Shown in pieces: positions 1-10,899 of a stretch of 64,000 bases of DNA; the stretch's first letter is position 1, and every line of letters starts with the position of its first letter. The notes beneath the pieces were generated by a model. That model did no database searches and had not been told where the DNA came from. It worked only from the letters and a program-made list of their open reading frames with translations. Source of the DNA: Mycobacterium deserti (GTDB lineage Bacteria; Actinomycetota; Actinomycetes; Mycobacteriales; Mycobacteriaceae); NCBI RefSeq assembly GCF_025345615.1, contig NZ_JAODWD010000004.1, positions 1 through 64,000 on the forward strand. Direction: 5' to 3'. The translations under genes were made by a program, and so were the position numbers.

Positions 1-3000
1 GCAAACGTCCTCGGCCTCACCCACGTCGGCACCGAAGACTCCTTCTTCGAACTCGGCGGCGACAGCATCCTGGCGATGCAAGTCGTGGCGCGCGCACGTG
101 CCGCGGGTGTGACGTGTCGGCCGCGCGACATCTTCGTCGAGCAGACCGTCGCGGGCCTGGCCCGCGTCGCCGGTCTGGCCGACGGCCAGTCGGTCGCCGA
201 CGACGGTGTCGGCGAGGTGCCGACCACACCGATCATGCGGTGGCTACAGGCCGTCGAAGGACCTGTCGGACAGTTCAATCAGACCGTGTTGCTGCAGGCG
301 CCGAAGGACGCCACCGAGGCGGACGTGGTGGCGCTCCTCCAAGCCCTGCTTGATCGGCACGCGATGCTGCGACTGCAGGTTGACGAGGACGTCTCGGGTG
401 GGTGGTCGTTGCACACCCGCGAAGCGAAAGCAGTGGCAGCCGACGCGTGCGTACAGTCAGTCGACCACTTGTCCGACGAAGCACTGGTGGCGGCCAGGTC
501 CCGCTTGAACCCGGCAACCGGAGTGATGCTCAGCGCACTGTGGATCGCCTCGCCGGGTCACCTGGTCCTGATCATCCACCACCTGGCCGTTGACGGAGTG
601 TCGTGGCGAATCTTGTTGCGCGATCTGTCCGTAGCGTGGAATCAGCGTCGCAGTGGGCAAGAGGTGGCGCTCCCCGTCAGCGGTACGTCGTTCCGGCAGT
701 GGGCCGCGCTGCTCAACCGCTACGCGCAGACGCCGGAGGTGACGTCGCAGGCGCAAGCCTGGAAGCGGGTGGTCGACGTGCCGGACGCGCTGCCGTCGGT
801 TCGGCCTGCGGTGGACACGTTCGCCGCCGCCGAGCAGCTGGCGACGCTGTTGGACAGCGAGACCACCGGCACCCTGCTGGCCGAGGCGCCTGCGGCGTTT
901 CATGCAGGCGTGCAGGACATTCTGCTGATCGCCTTCGGGCTCGCGTTGGCGGAGTTCCTCGGCAAGAGTGACGCGCCGGTCGGCGTCGACGTCGAAGGTC
1001 ACGGACGCGACGAGGACCTGGCTCCTGGACTGGACCTGTCGCAGACCGTGGGCTGGTTCACGGCCAAGTACCCGGTCTCCCTATCCGCGAGAGAACTGCG
1101 GTGGTCGCAGGTCGTGGCGGGCGATGCGGCGCTCGGCGACGTCGTCAAGGATCTCAAAGAGCAGCTCCGTGCGGTACCAAACGGGCTGACCTACGGCGCG
1201 TTGCGCTACCTCAACCCCGGAGTCGACCTGCCACAAACGGACCCGCAGATCGCATTCAACTACCTCGGCCGCCTTGGCGGGCTCGGTCAGGACACCACGG
1301 CGGACGGCTGGCAGATCGGCCACTGGGGTTCGTTGGTCGCCGCGGGTGACGGACTGCCGATGCCGCTGATGCACACCCTGACGCTCAACGCCGCGACCGT
1401 CGACACCGACTCCGGTCCGCATCTGCATGCCGACTGGATATGGGCGCCATCGACACTCGATCGAGATCAGATAGCCCGTCTCAGCCAAATGTGGTTCGAA
1501 GCCCTCCGTGGTATCTGTGTGCACGTCCGGGCCGGCGGGGGAGGACTGACACCGTCCGACATCGCACCTGCTGTCCTGACTCAGCGTCAGATCGATGAAA
1601 TGGAACGGCGGTACCGGATCGCCGACATCCTGCCGCTGAGCCCGTTGCAGCAGGGTTTGCTCTTTCACGCCGACGCCGTCTCGGACGCCGCCGATCTGTA
1701 CACGGTGCAACTCGACATCGCCTTGAACGGACCGCTCGACAGCGGCCGTCTACGGGAGGCGGTCCGCACCGTGGTAAGCCGCCATCCAAACCTGGTGGCC
1801 CGCTTCTCGACCCAATTCGACCAGCCGATCCAAATCATCGAACGCGATCCGGACTTCCCCTGGCAATCACTGGATTTCGACGACGAACATCAGATCGGAC
1901 AGCTGTGCGCCACCGAGCGCGCCGCGGTGTGCGACCCCACTGAGCAACCGGTCTTTCGAGTAGCGCTCGTCCGAACCGCACCCGAACGCCACCGGTTCGT
2001 GCTCACCGTTCACCACCTCACCGTCGACGGCTGGTCTATGCCGATTCTGCTCGGCGAAATCGTCGCCGAATATCGTGGGGAGCGGCTACCCGCCGCGGGT
2101 TCCTACCGGAAGTACCTGCGTTGGTTGGCCGATCGCGATCGCGATGCCGCCCGCACCGCCTGGAGCGCAGTGCTCTCCGGGCTCGACGAGCCGACACTGG
2201 TCGGACCGCCGGACCGGCTACGGCTGGGCTCACGCGATGCGCTCTCCTTCCGCCTTCCGCCCGAGACCACCAAAGCAATTGCCGAGCTGGCGCGGACACA
2301 CCACACGACCGTCAACACCGTGCTGCAGGCCGCATGGGCGCAGGTGTTGATGACGGTGACGGGTCACGACGACGTCGTATTCGGCACAACGGTTTCCGGC
2401 AGACCCGCCGAGGTGGCCGGTGCCGAATCGATGGTCGGCCTATTCATCAACACGGTCCCGGTGCGGGCGCGTGCCACCCCGGCGACCACCGGGGCTGAAC
2501 TGCTGCGCCAACTCGCGGACATCGCCCACAAGACCCTCGAACACCAGCATCTGCCGCTGAGCGAAGTGCACCGCATCGCCGGGCATGAGACGTTGTTCGA
2601 CACCCTATTCGTCTACGAGAATTACCCGATCGACAGGGACCGGCTGAACAGCGCCGACGAGCTGTCCATCGGCGCCGTTCGCATTCACGAAACCACGCAC
2701 TACATGCTCGTGGTGCAGGCATCTCCCGGCGCGGAGCTGGGCATCACGGTCGACTACCGCGCCGATGTGTTCGACAGCGCGATGGTCGAAACGCTGTGCG
2801 CGCAGTTGCGCAAGGGGCTGGCCGAGATCGCTGCCGACTCGGCGCGGGCGTTGTCGTCGATGGCTCTGCTCGACGGAGTCGAGCAGGCCCGGCTGGTCCG
2901 GTGGGGCGACCGCAGGTCCACGGCGCGACCCGCGGCGGCCGAGGTGTCGATACCGGAGGCGCTCGCCGCCCAGGTTGCGCGGACCCCGGATGCGCCCGCG

Positions 3001-6000
3001 CTCAGCTTCGGGGCCGAGTCCTTCACGTACCGACAGTTCGACGATGCGTCGAATCAATTGGCGCACATGCTATCTCGGTACGGTGTCGGTCCAGGCGATT
3101 GCGTGGCGCTGCTGTTCGAGCGGTCCGCCGCGGCGATCATCGCCATGGCGGCTGTCCTGAAGACCGGGGCCGCCTATCTACCGATCGATCCGACGCTGCC
3201 CGCCGCCCGCGTCGACTTCATGCTCGCCGACGCGCAACCCGTCGCCGCGATCACCACCACCCACCTGACCGATCGGCTGAACTCCGACATTCCGATCGTC
3301 GTGGTCGACGACCCACGCATCGCCGACTGTTCGCACACCTGGACGGCCGCGCCTGCGGGCGACGACATCGCGTACATCATCTACACCTCCGGCACCACCG
3401 GTGTGCCCAAGGGTGTCGCGGTGACTCATCGCACCGTGACCGGACTGCTGGATTCGCTGACCGACGACCCTTCTGGACAGGTGTGGTCGCAGTGGCATTC
3501 CTATGCCTTCGACGTCTCCGTCTGGGAGATCTGGGGTGCGCTTCTGCGCGGGAGCCGACTTGTCGTGGTGCCCGAGGCGGCGGCGGGTTCGCCGGCCGAC
3601 TTACACGCTCTGCTGATCGCCGAAGACGTCGACGTCGTGAACCAGACCCCCTCTGCCGCAGCGATGCTGCCATCTGACGGGCTGGATTCGGTGACGCTCA
3701 TCGTCGCAGGAGAGGTCTGCCCGACCGAGCTGGTCGACCGGTGGGCACCCGGACGCAAAATGGTGAACGCCTACGGGCCGACCGAGACGTGGTATGCGTC
3801 GATGAGCGCGCCGTTGACAGCCGGGTCGGACGTGGCACCTATCGGCGCACCGGTGCCGGGCGCGGCCTTCTTCGTTCTCGACCGGTGGCTGCGGCCGGTG
3901 CCCGCCGGGATGGTGGGCGAACTGTATGTGGCAGGTCGGGGCCTCGGCATCGGATATTGGCGTAGAAGCACGTTGACGGCGGCACGTTTTGTACCGTGCC
4001 CGTTCGCCGGATCCGGATCGCGGATGTATCGCACCGGTGATTTGGTGCGCTGGGGTGATGATGGACAGCTGCGGTTCGTGGGCCGCGCCGATGAGCAGGT
4101 CAAGATCCGGGGATACCGCGTCGAACCGGCCGAGGTCGCCGCGGTGTTGAGCGAGTCGGACGGTGTCGAGGCCGCGGTGGTGATCGTCCGCGAGGACCGT
4201 CCCGGCGACCGGCGCCTGGTCGGCTATGTCACGGGGCCGGCCGATCCGGCACCGTTGCGTGCGAGGCTTGCCGAGCAACTCCCGGTGCATATGGTGCCCG
4301 CCGCGATCGTCGTCCTCGACACGCTGCCCTTGACGGTCAACGGCAAGCTCGACACCCGTGCCCTACCGGCGCCCGACTACAGCGACGCCGAGCGGTATCG
4401 ACCGCCTTCCACACCGGTCGAGGAGATCCTGGTCGGCATCTACGCCGAGGTGCTCGGAGTCGACCGCGTCGGGGTCGACGACTCGTTCTTCGAACTCGGC
4501 GGTGACTCGCTGTCGGCCATGCGGGTGACCGCCGCCGTCAACGCCAGCCTGGGCACCCGTCTGTCCGTGCGTACCTTGTTCGACGCACCGACGGTCGACG
4601 CGCTCGCGAGCCGGGTCGAGACCTCCGAGGGCGGCCTCGAGCCGTTGGCACGCTACGACAGACCGACGACCATCCCGCTGTCGTTCGCCCAGAGTCGGCT
4701 GTGGTTCATCGACCAATTCCAGGGTCCCTCCGCGGTATACAACATGTCGGTAGCGCTGCGCTTGCACGGCGCGCTCGACGAGGACGCCCTGAGGGCCGCA
4801 GTGTCGGACGTGGTGGACCGCCATGAGAGCCTGCGAACCCTCTTCATCGCTGACGAAGGCGTCCCGCAACAGGTGGTGTTGGCGCCTGGAACCGGCGTCG
4901 GCTGGCAGGTCGCCGATGCCACCGGGTGGCCGTCGGACCGTCTCGAGGAGGCCGTCGCCGCCGCGGCCCGGCACGAGTTCGATCTTGCGACCGAGATACC
5001 GCTGCGCGCACAGCTTTTCCGCATCGATACCGACGAACACGTCTTGGTGATGGTGGTCCACCATATCGCCGCCGATGGCTGGTCGGTGACTCCGCTGGCC
5101 CGCGACCTGGGTGCGGCCTACGCCTGCCGGAGCGCGGGGCATGGTCCCGACTGGACGCCGCTGCCGGTGCAGTACGCCGATTACACACTGTGGCAGCGCG
5201 AACGACTCGGATCCGCAGCCGATCCCCACAGCCGTCTCGCCGCGAAGCTGCGGTTCTGGGAAACGGCGTTGGCAGGCGTACCGGAGTACCTGGAGCTACC
5301 CACCGATCGGCCCTATCCGCTCGTGGCCGATCACCGCGGTGCCAGCGTGAGCGTCAACTGGTCCGCGGAGCTGCAGCGGCGCGTGCGCGAGGTGGCCCGC
5401 GAACACAACTCCACCAGCTTCATGGTGATCGAAGCCGCGCTCGCGGTGCTGCTCTCACGCCTCGCCGCCAATGACGATGTCGCGCTGGGCTTCGCGATCG
5501 CCGGACGAGACGATCCAGCGCTGAACGAACTCGTGGGCTTCTTCGTGAACACTCTGGTGCTCCGCGTGGACCTCGGCGGCGACCCGACAGTCGGCGAGCT
5601 GCTGGCACAGGTGCGCCAGCGCAGCCTGGCCGCATACGAGCACCAGGACGTGCCATTCGAAACACTCGTGGAGCGGCTCAATCCACCTCGTTCCAGAACC
5701 CACCATCCGCTGGTGCAGGTTTTGCTGGCCTGGCAGAACTTCGCCGGGTCTCTCACCGACCCAGCCGCCCATCTGGCCCTGGGCGATCTGACGATCACTC
5801 ACATGCCCCTCGAGACCCACACCGCCCGAATGGACCTCGCATTGTCTTTGGGCGAACGCTTCACCGAGGCCGGTGAACTCGCCGGCATCGGCGGGGCAAT
5901 GGAGTTCCGCACCGACGTATTCGAAGAGGCCACGGTCGCCACGCTGATCGACCGGTTGGAGAAAGTGCTTGCGGCGATGACCGCCGACCCGACCGGACGG

Positions 6001-9000
6001 CTCTCGTCGATCCGACTGCTCGACGACTCCGAGCGCGAACGAGTCGACGGGTGGACCAACCGCGACACCCTCACCGGACCCACCCGGGACACGGGGTCCA
6101 TCCCTGCGGCGCTGGCCCAACAGGTGCAACGCACGCCCGAGGCGCTGGCGTTGGTGTGCGGCGACGCGGCCATGAGCTACCGAACATTCGACGAGGCGTC
6201 CAACCGGTTGGCGCATCTGCTGCGTGGCCGAGGCGTCGGACCCGGCACCCGAGTGGCATTGATGTTCCCGCGCTGCGCCGACGCGGTCGTGGCCATCGCA
6301 GCAGTGCTCAAGACAGGTGCGTCGTACGTGCCGATGGACCCCGCGCTTCCCGCTGCGCGGATCGACTCCATCGTCGCCGACGCAACCCCTCTATTCGCGA
6401 TCACCCGCGCGGACGTCGCCGACCGATTGGACGGGTGCGGGTTGCCGACCATCGATGTCAACGACCCCGGCATCCAGGGGTATCCATGTACCGGGCTCAG
6501 CCTGCCCGCGCCCGACGACGTCGCGTACCTCGTCTACACCTCGGGCACTACGGGAATGCCGAAAGGTGTTGCCATCAACCATCGCAACGTCACGCACATG
6601 GTGGCATCACTGGATGCTTCGCTGCCCCGGGCCGGCGTCTGGGCACAGTGCCACTCCTATGCGTTCGACGTCTCGGTGTGGGAGATCTGGGGCGCGCTAC
6701 TCCGCGGCGGACGACTGGTGATCGTCCCCGAGGAAGTGGCCGCATCGCCGACCGATTTCACCGATCTGCTGATCAGCGAACAGGTCACCGTGCTCGACCT
6801 GAGCCCGTCGGCGGCGGCGATGCTGTCGCCGGAGGGGTTGGACGCGCTGACTCTCGTCGTCGGCGCGGAGGCGTGTCCCGCGGCGGTCGTCGACCAATGG
6901 GCCGACGGACGCCTGATGATCAACGCCTACGGCCCCACCGAGACGACTGTGGACGCCACCAGAAGTGCGCCGTTGCGACGTGGTTCGGGCGCACCCCCGA
7001 TCGGGACACCGGTGCCCGGCGCGGCGGTGTTCGTGCTCGACGAGCGGCTGCATCCCGTTCCACCCGGTGTCGTTGGCGAGCTCTACATCGCGGGAAACGG
7101 TGTGGGAATCGGCTATTGGCGACGGTCGGGGCTGACGGCGGCGCGGTTCGTACCGTGCCCATTCGGAGCGCCCGGGTCGAGGATGTATCGGACCGGCGAC
7201 CTTGTTCGGTGGGACGACGAGGGGCAACTGAGGTTCGTGTCGCGCGCCGATGAACAAGTGAAGGTCCGGGGCTTCCGGATCGAACTCGGCGAAGTGCGCT
7301 CAGCACTGAGCGAATTGGACGGCGTGGACCAGGCCGCGGCGGTCGTCCGAGACGACCTGCCAGGCGGCCCCCGACTGGTCGGTTACGTCACCGGCTCGGT
7401 CGATACCGAGCATGCGCGCGCACGCCTGGCCGATCGGCTACCGGCCTTCATGGTGCCCGCCGCCGTCGTCGCGATGGACAGCCTGCCGCTGACGATCAAC
7501 GGCAAACTCGACGTGCGCGCCCTGCCTACCCCCGGATTCACCGAGGCCGATCACTACCGCGCCCCCGCCAGTGCCGCAGAAGCGGTCGTCGCCGGCATCT
7601 ACGCCGAGGTGCTCGGCCGACCCCAGGTCGGCGTCGACGACTCGTTCTTCGACCTCGGCGGCGATTCGCTGTCGGCGATGCGCGTAATCGCCGCGCTCAA
7701 CACCTCGCTCGATGCCGACCTCGCGGTACGCACGCTGTTCGACGCACCGTCGGTCAGAGACCTGTGTCTGCGGTTGCACACCGAAGACGGCTCGGCCGAG
7801 GCTGTTTCGGCCGCGAGTGACGCACGCTTCGATTCCGTCCACGGTCACGCCACCACGACGCTGCACGCCGGCGATCTCACCCTGGACAACTTCATCGACG
7901 CGCCGACCCTGTCCACAGCTTCGGTACTGCCGGGCCCCAGCGCCGAGGTGCGAACAGTCCTGCTGACCGGGGCCACCGGATTCCTCGGGCGATACCTGAC
8001 CTTGACGATGCTCGAGCAGATGGAGCGTGTCGACGGCAGCTTGATCTGTTTGATACGCGCCGACTCCGATGTGGATGCGCGCCGCCGCCTCGAGAAGACT
8101 TTCAGCGGTGACCCTGGACTGTCGCGATACTTCCGTGAATTGGCCGCCGGCCGTCTCGAGGTCATCGCCGGCGACAAGAGCGCGAATAACCTGGGCGTGG
8201 CGCAGCAGACATGGCAGCGACTCGCCGAAACCGTCGATGCGATCGCCGATTCCGCAGCGCTGGTCAACGGCGTGCTGCCGTACCGCGAACTGTTCGAGCC
8301 GAACGTGGTGGGCACCGCTGAGCTGATTCGCCTGGCGCTCACCGCGAAACTCAAGCCGTACGCTTATGTTTCCACGGCGAATGTGGGCGACCAGGTGGAC
8401 CCGTCGGTGTTCACCGAGGATGCGGATATCCGCGTCATCAGCCCCACCCGCCAAATGAATGCGGGACTGTCCAACGGCTACGGGAACAGCAAGTGGGCGG
8501 GCGAGGTCCTGCTGCGTGAGGCCAACGACCTGTGTGGGCTACCGGTCGCCGTGTTCCGCTGCGACATGATCCTGGCTGAGCCCACGTACGCCGGCCAGCT
8601 CAATCTGTCCGACACGTTCACCCGAATGGTGTTGAGTGTGCTGGCAACCGGCGTGGCACCGAAATCCTTCTACCGGCTCGATGCGCACGGCAACCGGGAA
8701 CGCGCACACTTCGACGGACTACCCGTCGATTTCGTCGCGGAAGCGATCACCACGCTGGGCGTGCAGGTGGTCGACGGGTTCGAGACGTATCACGTGATGA
8801 ACCCCCACGATGATGGCGTCGGGCTGGATGTGTTTGTCGACTGGCTGATCGAGGCCGGACACCCCATCGAGCGAATCGACGACTTCGGGGAGTGGCTGCA
8901 ACGCTTCGAGTCCGGACTGCGCGCCCTGCCGGAGAAGCAGCGACGTCATTCGGTGCTGCAGATGCTGCTGCTGCGTGACCTCACCGAGCTGCGGCCGCTC

Positions 9001-9159
9001 ACGCCGACCCGCGGGGCCTATGCGTCGACGGACCGATTCCGGGCCGCGGTGCGGGAGGCGAAGATCGGCCCCGACCAGAACAGTCCAGATATCCCGCACG
9101 TGACTGCGCCGATCATCACCAAGTACGCCGCCGAACTACGACATCTCGGACTGTTGTAG
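1..9159 (+). CDS. Non-ribosomal peptide synthetase, C-terminal part with terminal reductase (5' partial)
   Basis: The frame is open from base 1, so the N-terminus lies outside the window. Visible domain order: carrier protein (LGGDSI near 52-69), epimerization domain (about 220-1510, HHLAVDG near 577), condensation domain of D-to-L type ([13 protein letters not shown] near 1630, HHLTVDG near 2011), adenylation domain ([11 protein letters not shown] near 3382, NAYGPTE near 3766), carrier (LGGDSL at 4495), condensation domain of L-to-L type (HHIAADG near 5060), adenylation domain ([11 protein letters not shown] near 6535), carrier (LGGDSL at 7654), and a short-chain-dehydrogenase-like reductase (TGATGFLG near 7966, YxxxK at 8479-8493). 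The logic is a D-residue handed to two unepimerized modules, with reductive release as aldehyde or alcohol. By-eye ten-residue adenylation codes are DVWNIAAYAK and DVWDVGAVDK; I cannot assign substrates. It is followed 8 bases later by an ABC exporter. Confidence 0.96.
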   Translation, partial: ANVLGLTHVGTEDSFFELGGDSILAMQVVARARAAGVTCRPRDIFVEQTVAGLARVAGLADGQSVADDGVGEVPTTPIMRWLQAVEGPVGQFNQTVLLQAPKDATEADVVALLQALLDRHAMLRLQVDEDVSGGWSLHTREAKAVAADACVQSVDHLSDEALVAARSRLNPATGVMLSALWIASPGHLVLIIHHLAVDGVSWRILLRDLSVAWNQRRSGQEVALPVSGTSFRQWAALLNRYAQTPEVTSQAQAWKRVVDVPDALPSVRPAVDTFAAAEQLATLLDSETTGTLLAEAPAAFHAGVQDILLIAFGLALAEFLGKSDAPVGVDVEGHGRDEDLAPGLDLSQTVGWFTAKYPVSLSARELRWSQVVAGDAALGDVVKDLKEQLRAVPNGLTYGALRYLNPGVDLPQTDPQIAFNYLGRLGGLGQDTTADGWQIGHWGSLVAAGDGLPMPLMHTLTLNAATVDTDSGPHLHADWIWAPSTLDRDQIARLSQMWFEALRGICVHVRAGGGGLTPSDIAPAVLTQRQIDEMERRYRIADILPLSPLQQGLLFHADAVSDAADLYTVQLDIALNGPLDSGRLREAVRTVVSRHPNLVARFSTQFDQPIQIIERDPDFPWQSLDFDDEHQIGQLCATERAAVCDPTEQPVFRVALVRTAPERHRFVLTVHHLTVDGWSMPILLGEIVAEYRGERLPAAGSYRKYLRWLADRDRDAARTAWSAVLSGLDEPTLVGPPDRLRLGSRDALSFRLPPETTKAIAELARTHHTTVNTVLQAAWAQVLMTVTGHDDVVFGTTVSGRPAEVAGAESMVGLFINTVPVRARATPATTGAELLRQLADIAHKTLEHQHLPLSEVHRIAGHETLFDTLFVYENYPIDRDRLNSADELSIGAVRIHETTHYMLVVQASPGAELGITVDYRADVFDSAMVETLCAQLRKGLAEIAADSARALSSMALLDGVEQARLVRWGDRRSTARPAAAEVSIPEALAAQVARTPDAPALSFGAESFTYRQFDDASNQLAHMLSRYGVGPGDCVALLFERSAAAIIAMAAVLKTGAAYLPIDPTLPAARVDFMLADAQPVAAITTTHLTDRLNSDIPIVVVDDPRIADCSHTWTAAPAGDDIAYIIYTSGTTGVPKGVAVTHRTVTGLLDSLTDDPSGQVWSQWHSYAFDVSVWEIWGALLRGSRLVVVPEAAAGSPADLHALLIAEDVDVVNQTPSAAAMLPSDGLDSVTLIVAGEVCPTELVDRWAPGRKMVNAYGPTETWYASMSAPLTAGSDVAPIGAPVPGAAFFVLDRWLRPVPAGMVGELYVAGRGLGIGYWRRSTLTAARFVPCPFAGSGSRMYRTGDLVRWGDDGQLRFVGRADEQVKIRGYRVEPAEVAAVLSESDGVEAAVVIVREDRPGDRRLVGYVTGPADPAPLRARLAEQLPVHMVPAAIVVLDTLPLTVNGKLDTRALPAPDYSDAERYRPPSTPVEEILVGIYAEVLGVDRVGVDDSFFELGGDSLSAMRVTAAVNASLGTRLSVRTLFDAPTVDALASRVETSEGGLEPLARYDRPTTIPLSFAQSRLWFIDQFQGPSAVYNMSVALRLHGALDEDALRAAVSDVVDRHESLRTLFIADEGVPQQVVLAPGTGVGWQVADATGWPSDRLEEAVAAAARHEFDLATEIPLRAQLFRIDTDEHVLVMVVHHIAADGWSVTPLARDLGAAYACRSAGHGPDWTPLPVQYADYTLWQRERLGSAADPHSRLAAKLRFWETALAGVPEYLELPTDRPYPLVADHRGASVSVNWSAELQRRVREVAREHNSTSFMVIEAALAVLLSRLAANDDVALGFAIAGRDDPALNELVGFFVNTLVLRVDLGGDPTVGELLAQVRQRSLAAYEHQDVPFETLVERLNPPRSRTHHPLVQVLLAWQNFAGSLTDPAAHLALGDLTITHMPLETHTARMDLALSLGERFTEAGELAGIGGAMEFRTDVFEEATVATLIDRLEKVLAAMTADPTGRLSSIRLLDDSERERVDGWTNRDTLTGPTRDTGSIPAALAQQVQRTPEALALVCGDAAMSYRTFDEASNRLAHLLRGRGVGPGTRVALMFPRCADAVVAIAAVLKTGASYVPMDPALPAARIDSIVADATPLFAITRADVADRLDGCGLPTIDVNDPGIQGYPCTGLSLPAPDDVAYLVYTSGTTGMPKGVAINHRNVTHMVASLDASLPRAGVWAQCHSYAFDVSVWEIWGALLRGGRLVIVPEEVAASPTDFTDLLISEQVTVLDLSPSAAAMLSPEGLDALTLVVGAEACPAAVVDQWADGRLMINAYGPTETTVDATRSAPLRRGSGAPPIGTPVPGAAVFVLDERLHPVPPGVVGELYIAGNGVGIGYWRRSGLTAARFVPCPFGAPGSRMYRTGDLVRWDDEGQLRFVSRADEQVKVRGFRIELGEVRSALSELDGVDQAAAVVRDDLPGGPRLVGYVTGSVDTEHARARLADRLPAFMVPAAVVAMDSLPLTINGKLDVRALPTPGFTEADHYRAPASAAEAVVAGIYAEVLGRPQVGVDDSFFDLGGDSLSAMRVIAALNTSLDADLAVRTLFDAPSVRDLCLRLHTEDGSAEAVSAASDARFDSVHGHATTTLHAGDLTLDNFIDAPTLSTASVLPGPSAEVRTVLLTGATGFLGRYLTLTMLEQMERVDGSLICLIRADSDVDARRRLEKTFSGDPGLSRYFRELAAGRLEVIAGDKSANNLGVAQQTWQRLAETVDAIADSAALVNGVLPYRELFEPNVVGTAELIRLALTAKLKPYAYVSTANVGDQVDPSVFTEDADIRVISPTRQMNAGLSNGYGNSKWAGEVLLREANDLCGLPVAVFRCDMILAEPTYAGQLNLSDTFTRMVLSVLATGVAPKSFYRLDAHGNRERAHFDGLPVDFVAEAITTLGVQVVDGFETYHVMNPHDDGVGLDVFVDWLIEAGHPIERIDDFGEWLQRFESGLRALPEKQRRHSVLQMLLLRDLTELRPLTPTRGAYASTDRFRAAVREAKIGPDQNSPDIPHVTAPIITKYAAELRHLGLL

Positions 9160-9167
9160 GCCGCTCA

Positions 9168-10880
9168 ATGCTGACCCTGCTGCGCGCTCACAAATTGTCG
9201 ATGACCGTGAGCCTTCTGCTGCTCGCGGTGGCGACCGTGCTCATCATGCTCCAGCCGCTCCTGGCCGGTCGTCTCGTCGACCGGGCAGCGGATGGCGCGC
9301 CGAGTGCGGCATGGGTGATGTCGTTGCTGGCCATGCTTGTCGGGCAGCTGGTCTTGGAAGCGCTCGCGCAATTTCGGTTAGACCGAACGGGGGAGAGGGT
9401 GGTCCTGCAGTCGCGCGCCGTCTTTACGACGCATGTCGTGCACCTCCCGATCGGCGTGCTGGACGCGAGCCGCACCGGCGGCCTGCTTGCGCGTGGTACC
9501 AGCGATGCGAGCCTGCTGCGCGACATGCCGCGAGCCGTCGGCGATCTGGTGTTCGGGTCGCTGACGCTGCTCGGGGCCGGGATCATCATGCTGTCGATCG
9601 ACGCGATCACCGTCGGCGTCGTGGTTGTCGTCATGGCCGTCGCATTCGGTGCGGGCAGCCCGCTGCTGTCCCGAATCCAGCATGCGTCGATGAAACGTCA
9701 AGCGGCGCTGGGTGACTACACGGCAGGGTTGGACCGAACACTGGGCGCGGCGCGCACCGTCAAACTCTTCGGCGCCGAAGATCGCGAAGTGAAGTCCATC
9801 AGCACCGGCGCGCACGCGGCCTATGAGGCCGGCGTCCGCATCGCGTCGGCCACCGCGGGCAATCGCCTCCTGGTACGTCTGGGCGTCACGGGAGCCTTCC
9901 TGGCCATCATGATCATCGACGGACGGCGCGTCACCAGCGGCGAGTTGTCCGTCGGGCAGTTCGTCAGCATGTTCGCCTTCGCCATGTACGCCGTCTTTCC
10001 CATCACCGCCGGGTTCAGCGCCCTTGCGACGCTGCGCACCTCGGCCGGCGCGTACCACCACCTGGTCGCCGTACTGCGCGAACTGCCGGAGGACGACGCG
10101 TCGCGACTCGACAGTGAGCCCGCCCCCGTCGCGTCGCGGTCGGCGGGTCGACCTGCGCCGTTGGTCGAGTTCGAGCACGTCTCGTTCTCCTACGGCGACA
10201 ATGCTGTGCTGTCGGACGTCTCGTTGCGACTGAACCGAAATCAGGTGACCGCGCTAATCGGACCGTCCGGCGCCGGGAAGAGCACAATTCTCGGACTGTT
10301 GTGCCGGTTTCACGACCCCGCAACCGGCACGGTGCGTTGGGATGGCCAGGACATCCGCTCCATGTCCCTCAAGGACCTCCGGGGAAAACTCGGCCTGCTC
10401 GAACAGGATGCGCCGGTGCTCAACGGCACCATCCGCGACAATCTGCTCATCGCCGATCCGGGCGCGACCGACAGCGATCTGTGGCGGGTACTGGCGCAAG
10501 CCAACATTGTTGACGAGATCGCCATGATGCCCGCACAACTCGACACACCCGTGCTCGAACGAGGTCGCAGCCTCTCCGGTGGCCAACGCCAGCGGCTCGC
10601 GTTGGCACGGGCGTATCTGTCGAAGTCCGAGCTGATCCTGATGGACGAACCGACGGCGCACCTCGATCGCGCCAACGAGTACGACGTGATGGCCAACCTC
10701 CTGGAGGCTCGTGGGCAGCGCAGCCTGCTGGTCGTCGCCCACCGGCTGTCGACCGTCACCAGCGCAGACCAGATTCTCGTGCTGTCGCACGGGCGTATTC
10801 AGGCAGCCGGCACACACAAAGAACTGTTGCGCCTGCCGATCTACCGCGAACTCATCGAGCACGAACTCGCCGATCGCTGA
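9168..10880 (+). CDS. ABC exporter, fused membrane and ATPase domains
   Basis: 570 residues in the half-transporter layout of type I (multidrug/lipid/peptide) exporters. An N-terminal six-helix membrane domain (about residues 1-300) is followed by an ATPase domain with Walker A GPSGAGKST (about 364-372), Q-loop LLEQDAP, signature LSGGQ (about 469), Walker B LILMDEP and H-loop VVAHRLS. A functional unit would be a homodimer in the cytoplasmic membrane. It starts 8 bases after the NRPS stop and is followed by an MMPL transporter, so the likely job is export of the NRPS product or a precursor. The substrate is inferred from position only. Confidence 0.93.
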   Translation: MLTLLRAHKLSMTVSLLLLAVATVLIMLQPLLAGRLVDRAADGAPSAAWVMSLLAMLVGQLVLEALAQFRLDRTGERVVLQSRAVFTTHVVHLPIGVLDASRTGGLLARGTSDASLLRDMPRAVGDLVFGSLTLLGAGIIMLSIDAITVGVVVVVMAVAFGAGSPLLSRIQHASMKRQAALGDYTAGLDRTLGAARTVKLFGAEDREVKSISTGAHAAYEAGVRIASATAGNRLLVRLGVTGAFLAIMIIDGRRVTSGELSVGQFVSMFAFAMYAVFPITAGFSALATLRTSAGAYHHLVAVLRELPEDDASRLDSEPAPVASRSAGRPAPLVEFEHVSFSYGDNAVLSDVSLRLNRNQVTALIGPSGAGKSTILGLLCRFHDPATGTVRWDGQDIRSMSLKDLRGKLGLLEQDAPVLNGTIRDNLLIADPGATDSDLWRVLAQANIVDEIAMMPAQLDTPVLERGRSLSGGQRQRLALARAYLSKSELILMDEPTAHLDRANEYDVMANLLEARGQRSLLVVAHRLSTVTSADQILVLSHGRIQAAGTHKELLRLPIYRELIEHELADR

Positions 10881-10899
10881 CATCAACGGAGGAAGTGTC

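Noticed and set aside
1..9159. Glycopeptidolipid synthetase Mps2
   Set aside because: Mps2 would need an epimerization domain after the penultimate carrier; here the following condensation domain is L-to-L type and no such domain is present. No GPL genes are adjacent.
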